From positions 62,001-126,000 of the forward strand of contig JANQNX010000006.1 in the NCBI GenBank assembly GCA_028279365.1: a DNA stretch of 64,000 bases, in the 5' to 3' direction. This document shows, one piece after another, positions 43,221 to 52,288 of the stretch. Within the stretch, counting starts at the first letter, position 1. Each line of letters opens with the position of its first letter. The position numbers were made by a program, and so were the translations under genes. The notes beneath the pieces are model-generated. The model saw nothing but the letters and a program-made list of their open reading frames with translations. It did no database searches and was not told the origin of the DNA. This DNA comes from Gammaproteobacteria bacterium (GTDB taxonomy: Bacteria > Pseudomonadota > Gammaproteobacteria > Eutrophobiales > Eutrophobiaceae).

Positions 43221-44396
43221 ATGACAGCCACTGATATGGATTCAGCAATAGTGTTAATAAAAAAATCGTATCGATTAATCCTGACAGGTTTTTTCTGTCT
43301 ATTGTTGTTTTCTCAACCCGGTCTTGCTGCGACTTATGAAGAAGGTAAGCAGGCATACCTGCAAAAAGACTACGCGCTGGCATTGAAAATTCTCAAACCC
43401 TTGGCCGAGAATGGAAATTCACAAGCGCAGATCACAATGGGTTTAATGTATGACTATGGTCATGGTGTAAAAAAAGACGCAGCAGAATCAATCCGCTGGT
43501 ATCGCATGGCAGCGGAACAAGGTGTACCGTTAGTGCAACATGACCTCGGCGTTAAATACTTTCAGGGACAAGGCGTCGAGCAGAACTATCAGGAAGCGGC
43601 AAAGTGGTGGGAGATGTCATCCAGCGCCGGTATCGCCGATTCACAATTTAACCTGGGCCTGATGTATTACCGTGGTATTGGCATAGATAAAGATCATACA
43701 AAAGCGGGACAACTGTTTGAAGCCGCGGCCAATCAGGGACACGGCAATGCGCAGTATAGTCTGGCTGTCATGTATGCATTTGGACAAAGTAAAGAAAAAG
43801 ATTATGCAACCGCATTGTCCTGGTTCCGTAAATCCGCTGAGCAAAAAGTCGCACAGGCACAATTTAACCTCGGCGTTTTCTACGAAAATGGTTATGGTCT
43901 GGAAAAGGATCTGGCAAAGGCAAAGGAGTGGTATGTACTCGCGGCTAACCAGGGATTACAGGAAGCCATAGAAAAACTGCGCAACTTTAAAGACACACCA
44001 ACTCAAATAAAACAAACTGCCAAGGCGAAGATTAGTCAAACAGAAAACACCCGGTCTACGGTTATCGCTAACAAACAATCTAGTCCTGTTTCATCCAAGA
44101 ATGAACTGGATCTTAGCGACTGGTTACGACAACAACCTGCAGATAACTACACCTTACAGTTAGGCAGCGTGGTTAATGAGCAAGACATTATTCAATACAT
44201 TAAGCAGTCTGGCATGAACTCCAATGCCGGCTATATCAAGGTAGTGGTAAACGGGATTACTCGCTACACGGCGATATACGGTATCTATAATACTTACGAA
44301 GAAGCTGGAAATGCTATTGCAGAATTACCTAAAGCTGTTCAAAAGTCGAAGCCGTGGGTGAGAAACACGGGTATACTCCAAGGGTTATTACTGTAG
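43221..44396 (+). CDS. Exported Sel1-repeat protein with C-terminal SPOR-like domain
   Basis: A 391-residue protein. A signal peptide or anchor (LILTGFFCLLLFSQPGLAA) is followed by about six Sel1-like (TPR-type) repeats of pattern AQxxLGxMYxxGxGV-K-D, then a Ser/Thr/Gln-rich linker and a C-terminal SPOR-like fold (YTLQLGSVVNEQDIIQYIKQ). SPOR domains bind denuded septal glycan, so a cell-division or envelope role is likely. It lies 21 bp after mtdA but is probably functionally unrelated. Two paralogous unknown genes follow 27 bp later. Confidence 0.86.
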   Translation: MTATDMDSAIVLIKKSYRLILTGFFCLLLFSQPGLAATYEEGKQAYLQKDYALALKILKPLAENGNSQAQITMGLMYDYGHGVKKDAAESIRWYRMAAEQGVPLVQHDLGVKYFQGQGVEQNYQEAAKWWEMSSSAGIADSQFNLGLMYYRGIGIDKDHTKAGQLFEAAANQGHGNAQYSLAVMYAFGQSKEKDYATALSWFRKSAEQKVAQAQFNLGVFYENGYGLEKDLAKAKEWYVLAANQGLQEAIEKLRNFKDTPTQIKQTAKAKISQTENTRSTVIANKQSSPVSSKNELDLSDWLRQQPADNYTLQLGSVVNEQDIIQYIKQSGMNSNAGYIKVVVNGITRYTAIYGIYNTYEEAGNAIAELPKAVQKSKPWVRNTGILQGLLL

Positions 44397-44423
44397 ACCA
44401 AATCATAGAGAACACCCTGAAAC

Positions 44424-45152
44424 ATGGCTTCATTTAAGGCAATTCTGCGTTACAGTGAAGAAGAGTTACTGCAGCTACTGTATAAGTTCAATGTCAGCGA
44501 CAAACCTGACGCTGAAAAAGCGGAAGCGATTGCCCTGCAACTAAAACTTCGTGAAGCCCAGTTAATTTGTGCCATTGGCTTTAACTCACACTTACCCAAC
44601 CTAACCGAGATCCCCCCGATTCTGGGTTTTGAAAGTTACGACACCTTCGTGAATGCACGCAATGAAGTATTCACCAATGATATTTATAAGTTACTTACAC
44701 TGGACAATATCTTATCCATTTACGCCAATATCAAAGATAACCCGAGTACCCGGCAAATCATGGAGTACCTGTTATCCAGCCGTCTCAAGACCATCGAAAA
44801 GCGCATTGATGAAACGGTTAACTCATTAATTATTGATAAATACAAGGAAGAAATGCGCGGCATTTATTCTGATGAAGTGGTCAGTATCGATTTTGTTGAA
44901 AAACGCCTGGAACAATCTGACAGCGGCTTCCGGGCATTGATCAATGAAGTCTCGTTAATTGTTGAAAGCAAGATCATTCCTGCTGGCGATATTTTTTTCA
45001 GGGATACAATTTTACCCCAGGAAAAGAAAAAATTACTGAATAAAGGCCTGATCCCAAAAACCCTAATCGAGATGCGTTTGGGCGATCCAAACATCACTGC
45101 GATTGAGAAAAAAATCCTTTATGATTACATCAAAACCCGACCTGATGACTAA
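44424..45152 (+). CDS. Tandem paralogue 1, uncharacterised helical protein
   Basis: A 242-residue soluble, mainly alpha-helical protein with no signal peptide or recognised motif. It aligns throughout with the next gene: both start with (S)F-x-LL/I-x(2)-S-x-(E/D)EL and share QLxLxxxQLxCAxGFNxHxxxLTxI, the LGFxSY segment, LxxDNIL-IY, and a C-terminal segment of the form FFxDxLxPxEKxxLxxxGxI. This indicates a local gene duplication. I do not recognise the family. RBS is weak. The start ATG (44424) follows the SPOR protein by 27 bp, so cotranscription is likely. Confidence 0.72.
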   Translation: MASFKAILRYSEEELLQLLYKFNVSDKPDAEKAEAIALQLKLREAQLICAIGFNSHLPNLTEIPPILGFESYDTFVNARNEVFTNDIYKLLTLDNILSIYANIKDNPSTRQIMEYLLSSRLKTIEKRIDETVNSLIIDKYKEEMRGIYSDEVVSIDFVEKRLEQSDSGFRALINEVSLIVESKIIPAGDIFFRDTILPQEKKKLLNKGLIPKTLIEMRLGDPNITAIEKKILYDYIKTRPDD

Positions 45153-45160
45153 ATTTACCT

Positions 45161-45874
45161 ATGCCAAGCTTTACTGAGCTCCTCACCGCATCTGATGACG
45201 AACTGGTCAGGATGTTTTACAAAACCAGTGCTGGTGAGGAAAAAGACTTTATTAAACGAATTAATATCATCGCTACCCAGCTTGAATTGAATCATACGCA
45301 ATTAGTCTGCGCATTGGGTTTTAATAAACACATAAGAGAGCTGACGGATATTCAGCAACAACTCGGCTTTCGTTCCTATAAATTGCTAATGTATCGACAG
45401 CATGAATTGTTCACTACCGACACCTATACTCAGCTTCCAATTGATAACATTCTTGATATCTATTCCGAACGCCTTGAGGATCAGGAGATTCTCGAGACAC
45501 TACGCGATCTGCTCAAGCCAAGACTGCAGCACATAGAAGCAGATATAGATAAAAGAGAAGACCCCGCCCATGTCATCAGCTATAAAATGGAGATCCATTC
45601 TATCTATACTGCGGGTATCGCCGATAAGGACTTTGCCGATGACCGATTAAAAGAGGATATCGGTAAGTTCCGGCGTATGGCCAATGAGGCCAATATCATT
45701 GTAGAAGCCGCTTATCACCCGCCAAGCAACCTGTTCTTTATGGACAGTCTTTCGCCCGAGGAAAAGGTCGATTTGATAGAAAGCGGCCATATCAGCTCAG
45801 ATATGGTCAAAAATCGGCTGCAAAACGCCAAAATCAGTGAGGAAGAGCGGGATTTGTTAGAAGAACACATATAA
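45161..45874 (+). CDS. Tandem paralogue 2, uncharacterised helical protein
   Basis: A 237-residue soluble helical protein, homologous over its full length to the preceding gene but considerably diverged. Shared landmarks include HTQLVCALGFNKHIRELTDI, QLGFRSY, the IDNILDIYSE helix and LSPEEKVDLIESGHIS. It lies only 8 bp after paralogue 1, so the two are co-translated and may form a heteromer. No domain or catalytic motif is recognised. An AT-rich promoter-like gap separates it from the TonB receptor gene. Confidence 0.72.
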   Translation: MPSFTELLTASDDELVRMFYKTSAGEEKDFIKRINIIATQLELNHTQLVCALGFNKHIRELTDIQQQLGFRSYKLLMYRQHELFTTDTYTQLPIDNILDIYSERLEDQEILETLRDLLKPRLQHIEADIDKREDPAHVISYKMEIHSIYTAGIADKDFADDRLKEDIGKFRRMANEANIIVEAAYHPPSNLFFMDSLSPEEKVDLIESGHISSDMVKNRLQNAKISEEERDLLEEHI

Positions 45875-45979
45875 TTACGCTTAAAACTGACATTCGGGAA
45901 TTTTTCCTATTTTTTTTGGGATATTGTCGTCTATGCTCTAGTAAACATAATAATAAAAGTACCTTAGGGGGGGAAGTCG

Positions 45980-48319
45980 ATGTTTAACAATAAGTTGGCA
46001 TTTGCCATTTTCACATTAGTATTCTGTTCAGCACAAAGTATCCATGCTGAAGAAATTCAACAAAATGAGGCCATTGATGTCATCGGTGTCACACCGGTAC
46101 TCGGTGTCAGTTTACCTCTGGAAAAAATTCCTTATAACGTGCAGAGCGCTTCGTCAGACGATTTTGATAGAACGACCAGCCTGGATCTGACCGATTTAAT
46201 GAATCGTAATTTCAGCAGCGTCATCGTTAACGATGCACAAAATAACCCTTTACAACCCGATATTCAGTATCGTGGTTTTACTGCTTCTCCCCTTCTCGGT
46301 TTACCGCAAGGTTTGGCTGTTTATCAAAATGGTGTCCGTGTTAACGAAGTTTTTGGCGACACGATTAACTGGGACTTGATTCCTGAGGCTTCTATTCACT
46401 CCATGAATCTGGTTGGTGGTGCCAATCCGGTATTTGGCTTGAATACCCTTGGTGGTGCAATCAGTGTTGAGACAAAAAACGGATTTAATTTTATCGGCAA
46501 TAACTTTGAAGTCTATGGCGGCTTACCGCAAGAACGAGTCGTCACGACAGCTGAAAGTGGCGGTAACAACGGCAAGTTCGGTTACTACGGCTTAATCCAA
46601 TATCTGGATGAAGAGGGCTGGCGTGATGCTTCCCCTTCTGATTCGTTAAATCTGTTTGGTTCATTAAGCTATCGCGACGGAAACACCACATCGCTTGATT
46701 TAAACATTAACTATGCTGACAACGACTTGATTGGTAACGGTGCTATTCCTATCGAACTGGCTAATCAAGACTATGAGGCAATTTTCACATCTCCTGACCA
46801 AACAGTGAATGAAATGATCATGATTCAGGCGCAAGGCGAACATTGGTTCAGTGACCTATGGCAAGTTTCGGGTAATGCTTTTTATCGAAACATTGACACC
46901 GATACGTTTAATGGCGATGGCACAGAGTTTGAAGATTGCGGACCGAATGGTGGCCCGGCAGGCTTCTTGTGTGAGGAAGACGAAGACGAAGCCATCCTTG
47001 ATCAAAATGGGAACCAAATAGCTACCACTAATGCTGATGGATCAGAAAGAAATGGACTACAGAATCGAAGTGATCGAGAACAGGAATCTTATGGAATTAC
47101 ATTCCAGAATGTGTTGCTAGGCGATCTATTTGGCAAAGCTAACCAGCTCATTTTGGGAGCAGGATATAATTATGGCGAAGTGTCTTTTGATTCCAGTCAG
47201 GAGATTGGCTCACTCAATGGAGACCGAAGCACTAGAGGCACTGGGTTCTTTGTACCAGAAGAAGGTACAGCAATCGAATCAGAAACATTCAATATATCTC
47301 TATATTTTACTGATACTTTATCGGCAACTGATAAACTGGATTTAACTGTGTCAGGTCGATGGAACCATACTGACATCGAAATACAGGACAGAGGTGGAAG
47401 AGGTTTTACAGAAGCCAGAGCCGCATTGACTGGCGAGCATGAGTTTAATCGTTTTAATCCTGCGTTTGGTTTAACCTATGCGTTTCGCCCGCGTCTTTCC
47501 GGTTACTTCAGTTATTCTGAATCTTCTCGTGCACCGACGGCAGTAGAATTGGCATGTGCCGATGCCAATGCTCCTTGTAGTCTGCCAAATGGTTTCCTCG
47601 CGGATCCTCCACTTGAGCAAGTCGTAGCCAAAAGTTTTGAAGGTGGTTTCAGGGGTACAATTTCACAATTCGGTATTTTAGAAAACATCGGTTTTAACAT
47701 CGGCGGTTTTTTTACCACCAATGAAGACGATATCATTTTCCAAAATACTGGCGGTGTATCAGGTAACGAGGGTTTCTTTGACAATATTGGCGATACCGAA
47801 AGACTGGGTATGGAACTGGGTCTGAACGGTGATCTACAACGATTCGACTGGTTTCTAAACTACAGCTTTATTCAGGCGACATTTGAATCGGGTTTCCAGG
47901 CCAGCAGTGCCAATAACCCGTTTGCGGTTAATGATTTGATTACTGTTCAGGCTGGCGATTCTATCCCTAATATTCCAGCACACACACTTAAGTTGGGTGG
48001 TGATTACGCGTTCACTGAACGTTTCAGCTTGGGCGGAGACTTGGTCTATAACTCTGGCGTCTATGTACGCGGTGATGAGTCTAATCAATTGGGAAGATTA
48101 GATGACTATGCAACGGTTAATCTTCGCGGTAGTTATCAGGTTAATGATACTTTTAGACTATTCGCGCGCGTTATCAATTTGTTTGACACGGAATATGAAA
48201 GCTTTGGTTTATTAGGTGAACCTGATGAAATTCCGGGATTTGGTGGATTTACCGACAATCGCTTTGTTGGTGTAGGTACGCCTATCAGCGGATTTATCGG
48301 GCTGTCAGCTACTTTCTAA
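45980..48319 (+). CDS. TonB-dependent outer membrane receptor
   Basis: A 779-residue receptor with a signal peptide (cut near SIHAEE), a TonB-box-like IDVIGVT near residues 31-37, a plug domain (LTDLMNRNFSSVIVND, IQYRGFTASPLLGLPQGLAV, NLVGGANPVFGLNTLGGAIS) and a 22-strand-type barrel ending in a Phe (SATF). The ligand (siderophore, cobalamin, metal or other organic) is not shown by sequence. A strong RBS (AGGGGGGG) precedes the ATG. A good terminator follows the stop. The Fur-family gene is about 0.7 kb away, so iron control is possible but not shown. Confidence 0.93.
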   Translation: MFNNKLAFAIFTLVFCSAQSIHAEEIQQNEAIDVIGVTPVLGVSLPLEKIPYNVQSASSDDFDRTTSLDLTDLMNRNFSSVIVNDAQNNPLQPDIQYRGFTASPLLGLPQGLAVYQNGVRVNEVFGDTINWDLIPEASIHSMNLVGGANPVFGLNTLGGAISVETKNGFNFIGNNFEVYGGLPQERVVTTAESGGNNGKFGYYGLIQYLDEEGWRDASPSDSLNLFGSLSYRDGNTTSLDLNINYADNDLIGNGAIPIELANQDYEAIFTSPDQTVNEMIMIQAQGEHWFSDLWQVSGNAFYRNIDTDTFNGDGTEFEDCGPNGGPAGFLCEEDEDEAILDQNGNQIATTNADGSERNGLQNRSDREQESYGITFQNVLLGDLFGKANQLILGAGYNYGEVSFDSSQEIGSLNGDRSTRGTGFFVPEEGTAIESETFNISLYFTDTLSATDKLDLTVSGRWNHTDIEIQDRGGRGFTEARAALTGEHEFNRFNPAFGLTYAFRPRLSGYFSYSESSRAPTAVELACADANAPCSLPNGFLADPPLEQVVAKSFEGGFRGTISQFGILENIGFNIGGFFTTNEDDIIFQNTGGVSGNEGFFDNIGDTERLGMELGLNGDLQRFDWFLNYSFIQATFESGFQASSANNPFAVNDLITVQAGDSIPNIPAHTLKLGGDYAFTERFSLGGDLVYNSGVYVRGDESNQLGRLDDYATVNLRGSYQVNDTFRLFARVINLFDTEYESFGLLGEPDEIPGFGGFTDNRFVGVGTPISGFIGLSATF

Positions 48320-48350
48320 TATTACTTAGTCTTAGATTTCTCCATTATTA

Positions 48351-48379
48351 AACGGCGCTGATTCCAGCGCCGTTTTTTT
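48351..48379 (+). terminator. Intrinsic terminator of the TonB receptor gene
   Basis: AACGGCGCTG and CAGCGCCGTT form a perfect 10-bp GC-rich stem with an ATTC loop, followed by seven T. It starts 32 nt after the stop codon. This is the clearest terminator in the window. Confidence 0.95.
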
Positions 48380-48522
48380 ATTCAATGTTAGCTACTTTAA
48401 CAACAATCAAAAAAGTATTTCTCTGTTTTATGTCTAATACAGTTTGCATATTCCTAAATAACTACTGAACGTGGCTGAATGAGTGTAGTCCTTACAACGA
48501 TTAATTAAATTTGGAGACTGCA

Positions 48523-48597
48523 ATGGATGTCATGAATCTTTTTAGCCTTTTTATTCCAATTATTTTAGGGGCGTATGTGTTGTTATCAGAGATCTAG
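48523..48597 (+). CDS. Possible 24-residue single-span membrane peptide
   Basis: A short frame with ATG at 48523, stop TAG at 48595-48597, and a good RBS GGAG at 48513-48516 spaced 6 nt from the start. The product MDVMNLFSLFIPIILGAYVL continues for four more residues ending in Ile. It is almost wholly hydrophobic, as in regulatory mini-proteins such as KdpF or CcoQ-like subunits. No partner gene is beside it. Coding is suggested only by the RBS and hydrophobicity. Confidence 0.4.
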   Translation: MDVMNLFSLFIPIILGAYVLLSEI

Positions 48598-48635
48598 CCG
48601 ATTTTAAACTACTTATTAAAAGTGAACCTGAAAGA

Positions 48636-48711
48636 TGGTGCCGGAAAGAGGATTCGAACCTCCGACCTACGCATTACGAATGCGCCGCTCTACCAACTGA
48701 GCTATTCCGGC
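48636..48711 (-). tRNA. tRNA-Thr (CGU)
   Basis: Cloverleaf with acceptor GCCGGAA/TTTCCGGC-type pairing, anticodon loop TTCGTAA (anticodon CGT) and encoded CCA on the minus strand. It stands alone. Confidence 0.95.
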
Positions 48712-48780
48712 ATAAATTGAGTGAGTTCAGAATTCTACGATATTTTACTGAGATAATTAATGATTATATTTCAATGATTT

Positions 48781-48800
48781 AATCATTAATGATAATGATT
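48781..48800. promoter_or_regulatory. Fur-box-like palindrome and ATGATT repeats
   Basis: AATCATTAATGATAATGATT contains GATAATGAT and an imperfect dyad that resembles the Fur consensus built from GATAAT hexamers. Further TGATT repeats precede it (48756-48779). It lies downstream of the Fur-family gene and upstream of tRNA-Thr, so its target is unclear. Similar GATTATCATT sequence also occurs in front of the Fur-family gene near 49482-49492. Confidence 0.4.
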
Positions 48801-48873
48801 TTCAGTCTTGAACATCCTCTGCTAAAATTTGCCCAACCATTTATATATACCTCCAATATGTACCAAATGGCCA

Positions 48874-48905
48874 GGCTTCATACAATTGAAACGTTGTATG
48901 AAGCC
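48874..48905. other. Perfect 12-bp hairpin between the Fur-family gene and tRNA-Thr
   Basis: GGCTTCATACAA (48874-48885) and TTGTATGAAGCC (48894-48905) pair perfectly around an 8-nt loop. It lies 76 nt beyond the stop of the Fur-family gene. No T-run follows on either strand, so it may stabilise the mRNA end or belong to a small structured RNA. Confidence 0.65.
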
Positions 48906-48980
48906 GACTTATGTTGGTATTGATGATGTCTATGTGATTGGTTTCAACTTAGCTCTTACTTAAAAAGCTGTAAAATCCTG

Positions 48981-49427
48981 CTATTTTTTTATCGATTTCA
49001 CTCTGACAATAATATCAATACCATCCAGTACTGTATCTTCAGGTAAGCTGGCTAGTTGATTTCGATTGATATTCAATTTATCTAAGCAGAAATCAGACAG
49101 TTCTCCAGTATCTTCATTAAAGAAATGACCATGCGCTTCAGTGCTGGAATCGTAAAATATCCTGGTTGGATCGATAAGCACTTGTCTGATAAAACCTTTT
49201 TCCGTGAATAAATTTAGTGTGTTATAGATCGTCGCCTTGGAAACATGCTCAGTATCGCTATTAACTATTGAAAATACCTGCTCTGCAGAAAAATGCTGTG
49301 GCTTGGTGATGATTGCCTTGGCAATCTCCATACGTTGTCGAGTTGGTTTGATACCGTTATCAATTAATGACCGGCGTATGTCCGCATCTGGCTCGTGGCT
49401 CGTATTTGTCAATTGACTGTGTTTCAT
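48981..49427 (-). CDS. Fur-superfamily metalloregulator, Irr/PerR-like
   Basis: A 148-residue regulator with the winged helix of the Fur family (GIKPTRQRMEIAKAI, then HVSKATIYNTLNLFTEKGFI) and a dimer/metal domain with EAHGHFFNEDTGELSDF. It lacks the C-terminal CxxC pairs that hold structural zinc in Fur and PerR, having only one Cys (DFCL). This resembles Irr, the haem-responsive iron regulator, more than Fur. The promoter region carries Fur-like GATTATCATT sequence. Targets are unknown; the TonB receptor upstream is a natural candidate. Confidence 0.88.
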   Translation of the reverse strand: MKHSQLTNTSHEPDADIRRSLIDNGIKPTRQRMEIAKAIITKPQHFSAEQVFSIVNSDTEHVSKATIYNTLNLFTEKGFIRQVLIDPTRIFYDSSTEAHGHFFNEDTGELSDFCLDKLNINRNQLASLPEDTVLDGIDIIVRVKSIKK

Positions 49428-49712
49428 GCTGCTAATGCAATTATAGACAATATATATAGTAACAATGATTATAGATAAGATTGATTATCATTTACAACTT
49501 TAATTTAGGATAAAAAGACTGATCTGCATAAATACTGGATCGCTAATAAATGATAATGAATTGTTAACTCCGTCACAGTTCAACTACCGCTCTCGACCAC
49601 TCGTCGCATCAATCCCGCCGTTGGTCAATTAGCACTACTTACAAAATTCATATTTGCTATAACAGTTGTTGAGATACTAGCAAACACTCGAATCATATTC
49701 TGGAACGTGTAA

Positions 49713-50252
49713 ATGATTACTAAAATAAACATGCAGTATGGATTTACCATCATCGAATTAATGATCGTAATAACCATCGCAGGAATTCTTGCCGCCATTG
49801 CGATACCCAGCTATACAAATATGACCAAGAATAACTGTTTAACAGTCAGTGCAAATTCTCTAGTCAGCTCTTTTCAACTAGCCAGAAGTGAGGCAGTCAA
49901 GAGAAAGACGAATGTCACCATCACGGGAAGTGCAAACTGGGCAGATGGATGGACAATTACGCTAGATGAGGATACTGACGGTGATTCTGTACTAGATGCC
50001 GGTGAAGATTTTGACGGAGATGGCGTACTTGATGCAGCAGCTTTACTTAGAACAGTGACTTTAACTTGCACCAATATGACTATTTCAGAAACGGGTTCTG
50101 ACACCACATTTGTTTATGGAGATAACGGCTTCATTGATAACCGAGGAACATTTGATTTTTGCGATGACAGAACGGGGGAAACAGGAAGGCAGGTAACAAT
50201 TAATTCTGTTGGACGACCAAGCACTAACTCAAACTTTACAGGTTGTAGTTAG
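49713..50252 (+). CDS. fimT: FimT/GspH-type minor pseudopilin
   Basis: A 179-residue type IV pilin-like protein. The prepilin cleavage site and hydrophobic helix are read from YGFTIIELMIVITIAGILA, with the conserved Glu5. A Ca-binding-like insertion, DTDGDSVLDAGEDFDGDGVL, is found at about residues 90-110. It is the first gene of the fimT-pilVWX-pilY1-pilE group, separated by 2 bp from pilV. FimU is an alternative name. Minor pilins prime assembly and sit at the pilus tip. Confidence 0.9.
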   Translation: MITKINMQYGFTIIELMIVITIAGILAAIAIPSYTNMTKNNCLTVSANSLVSSFQLARSEAVKRKTNVTITGSANWADGWTITLDEDTDGDSVLDAGEDFDGDGVLDAAALLRTVTLTCTNMTISETGSDTTFVYGDNGFIDNRGTFDFCDDRTGETGRQVTINSVGRPSTNSNFTGCS

Positions 50253-50254
50253 AC

Positions 50255-50707
50255 ATGATGATCAAACATAAAAAAAACAATCAACGCGGCTTCACATTAA
50301 TTGAGGTGCTAATCGCGCTTCTGATATTGGCAATAGGCGTGTTAGGTATCGCTGCATTACAATTTAAAGCCTTAAAGTACAGTAAAGACTCTTTCCTAAG
50401 AAGCCAGATAAATTTTCTTGCTTATGATATAGCTGACAGAATGCGAGCTAACAGGACAAATGCCACGGACTACACGGGTAATTACACTGTTCCTACCAAT
50501 ACTGCTAATAACGCATGCGTTCAAAACACAGGGGCAAACGCTGCCAATGACCTTGGCTGCTGGCGCAACACTGTTGACATCGCACTCCCCCCCGGTAGCA
50601 CGGCAAATATTACTGAATCGGCCGGTTTATACACTGTCTCTCTTGGATGGACCAATCGTGAAGGAGAGACTCGAGTAGTTACATATACTTTTAATCCAGG
50701 CTCATAG
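50255..50707 (+). CDS. pilV: PilV, type IV pilus minor pilin
   Basis: A 150-residue minor pilin with prepilin motif RGFTLIEVLIALLILAIGVL and conserved Glu5, followed by QFKALKYSKDSFLRSQ and DIADRMRANR, typical of PilV. PilV links PilW, PilX and FimU in the tip complex. The gene starts 2 bp after fimT and ends 4 bp before pilW, so the set is one operon. Confidence 0.93.
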   Translation: MMIKHKKNNQRGFTLIEVLIALLILAIGVLGIAALQFKALKYSKDSFLRSQINFLAYDIADRMRANRTNATDYTGNYTVPTNTANNACVQNTGANAANDLGCWRNTVDIALPPGSTANITESAGLYTVSLGWTNREGETRVVTYTFNPGS

Positions 50708-50711
50708 AAAC

Positions 50712-51788
50712 ATGATGAAACATAAAAACCAAAATGGTCTTTCGTTAATTGAACTCATGATAGCAATGCTAATTGGAGTACTATTGCTTTTAGGTGCTAC
50801 AGGTCTGTTTATGAGTAACAAGCGAATTTATAGAGAACAAGATTCAATGGGACGTTTGCAGGAAAATGCCCGCTTCGCTACCGAACTTCTGATAAGGGAT
50901 ATTCGCACAGCAGGTTATGTAGGTTGTGCAGCACAAGTCGCGTTTGTTACAAATAACATGACTGGCATGACAAATGATGATCAACTATTAAGTTTAATTA
51001 ACCCAATTGAAGGCTCAGAAAATGGTGCGGTATTTGAACCCAGCGACTCAGCCCTTCCGACTAATCCGGCCCCTTTGGCCGGGACTGATGCAATCACTGT
51101 CCGTTTTATGGAAACAACCGGTGTCACCATTACCTCTGCAATGGCGACAGTTGCATCAAATCCGATTGTCTCTGATACAACCAACATCTCTGCTAACGAT
51201 ATTGTCGCCATCAGTGATTGTGAAGCAACCGACCTTTTCCAGGTCACACAGGTCACAGGCGGCGCAAACCCTGCGTTGGCACATGCTACAGGGGGGGCGT
51301 TTAACCCAGGCAACTCCACCGCCGATCTCAGTAAAAGATACAACGATGATGCATCAATTTTAAGATTCAATTCTTATCGTTATTACATCGGCAATAATGC
51401 CGATGGTGTTCCCAGTTTATACCGTCAGCGGCTTGGTCAAGATTTGGATGATTCCGATGGCGACAGTGATTTTACAGAGGTTATCGAACATTCTCAGGAA
51501 CTGATTGAAGGCGTTGAAAATATGCAATTACTTTACGGTGAAGATACTGGTACAGATAGAGTAGCAGATACCTATGTAGACGCTACAGCTGTAACAAATT
51601 GGGACAACGTCGTCAGCGTTCGCATCGCCTTATTGTTTAGAACAGTTAACCAAAACTTCTCAATCGACCCGGATACCCAGACATATAATTTATTAGGCAC
51701 GACTTATGATCCTGTAGATGACTTTCATAGACGTAAAGTTGTTAACTCTACAATTGTTTTACGAAATCGTTTAAATACAAGCACATAA
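50712..51788 (+). CDS. pilW: PilW, type IV pilus minor pilin
   Basis: A 358-residue large minor pilin with the N-terminal helix NGLSLIELMIAMLIGVLLLL and Glu5, then RLQENARFATELLIRDIRTA, a PilW hallmark. An Asp-rich segment DLDDSDGDSDF may bind Ca2+. It belongs to the tip/priming complex with PilV, PilX and PilY1. It is followed by pilX after 4 bp. Confidence 0.93.
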   Translation: MMKHKNQNGLSLIELMIAMLIGVLLLLGATGLFMSNKRIYREQDSMGRLQENARFATELLIRDIRTAGYVGCAAQVAFVTNNMTGMTNDDQLLSLINPIEGSENGAVFEPSDSALPTNPAPLAGTDAITVRFMETTGVTITSAMATVASNPIVSDTTNISANDIVAISDCEATDLFQVTQVTGGANPALAHATGGAFNPGNSTADLSKRYNDDASILRFNSYRYYIGNNADGVPSLYRQRLGQDLDDSDGDSDFTEVIEHSQELIEGVENMQLLYGEDTGTDRVADTYVDATAVTNWDNVVSVRIALLFRTVNQNFSIDPDTQTYNLLGTTYDPVDDFHRRKVVNSTIVLRNRLNTST

Positions 51789-51792
51789 TTTT

Positions 51793-52266
51793 ATGATTCG
51801 CGCAACTATGAACATACAAAAAAATGAACAAGGTGCAGCTTTAATTACTGCACTAATACTGCTCGTTTTATTAACGCTTCTTGGGTTAAGCACTATGAGC
51901 ACCACGACGATGGAAGAAAAGATGTCCGCTAACTCGCAGGAAAATAATAGAGCATTTCAAACTGCAGAGAGCGGACTTGAAATGGTGCTTAATGATGATT
52001 CAGCTATTGACACTTCCAATACACAAGAACTTGATGGAACTGCAGATGACAAATACGACAACACTGTAACTGTTGGCTCCGGCTCATACACTGCAACGAC
52101 CAGGAATAATGCTGTCTATCTTCAAAAAACTCTGCCGAGACGAGGCGAAGGCTGGGATAGCACTTATGCTTACTATTATTTTGATTTATCTGCACAAGGC
52201 ACAACCAATAGCGGCTCAACAGCGACTGTACACGCTGGCATCTATCAAGTTGGTAAAAATAATTGA
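51793..52266 (+). CDS. pilX: PilX, type IV pilus assembly protein
   Basis: A 157-residue protein with the PilX-type N-terminus NEQGAALITALILLVLLTLL, lacking Glu5 as in K-type minor pilins (GspK). The segment MSTTTMEEKMSANSQENNRA is characteristic of PilX. The start may be Met1 or Met6 (51808). It precedes a small gene and pilY1. Confidence 0.92.
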   Translation: MIRATMNIQKNEQGAALITALILLVLLTLLGLSTMSTTTMEEKMSANSQENNRAFQTAESGLEMVLNDDSAIDTSNTQELDGTADDKYDNTVTVGSGSYTATTRNNAVYLQKTLPRRGEGWDSTYAYYYFDLSAQGTTNSGSTATVHAGIYQVGKNN

Positions 52267-52288
52267 ATTTTCTTCAGGAGCAAAAACA

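Noticed and set aside
48351-48379. Part of a repeat element
   Set aside because: The stem followed directly by seven T, just after a stop codon, is an ordinary intrinsic terminator.
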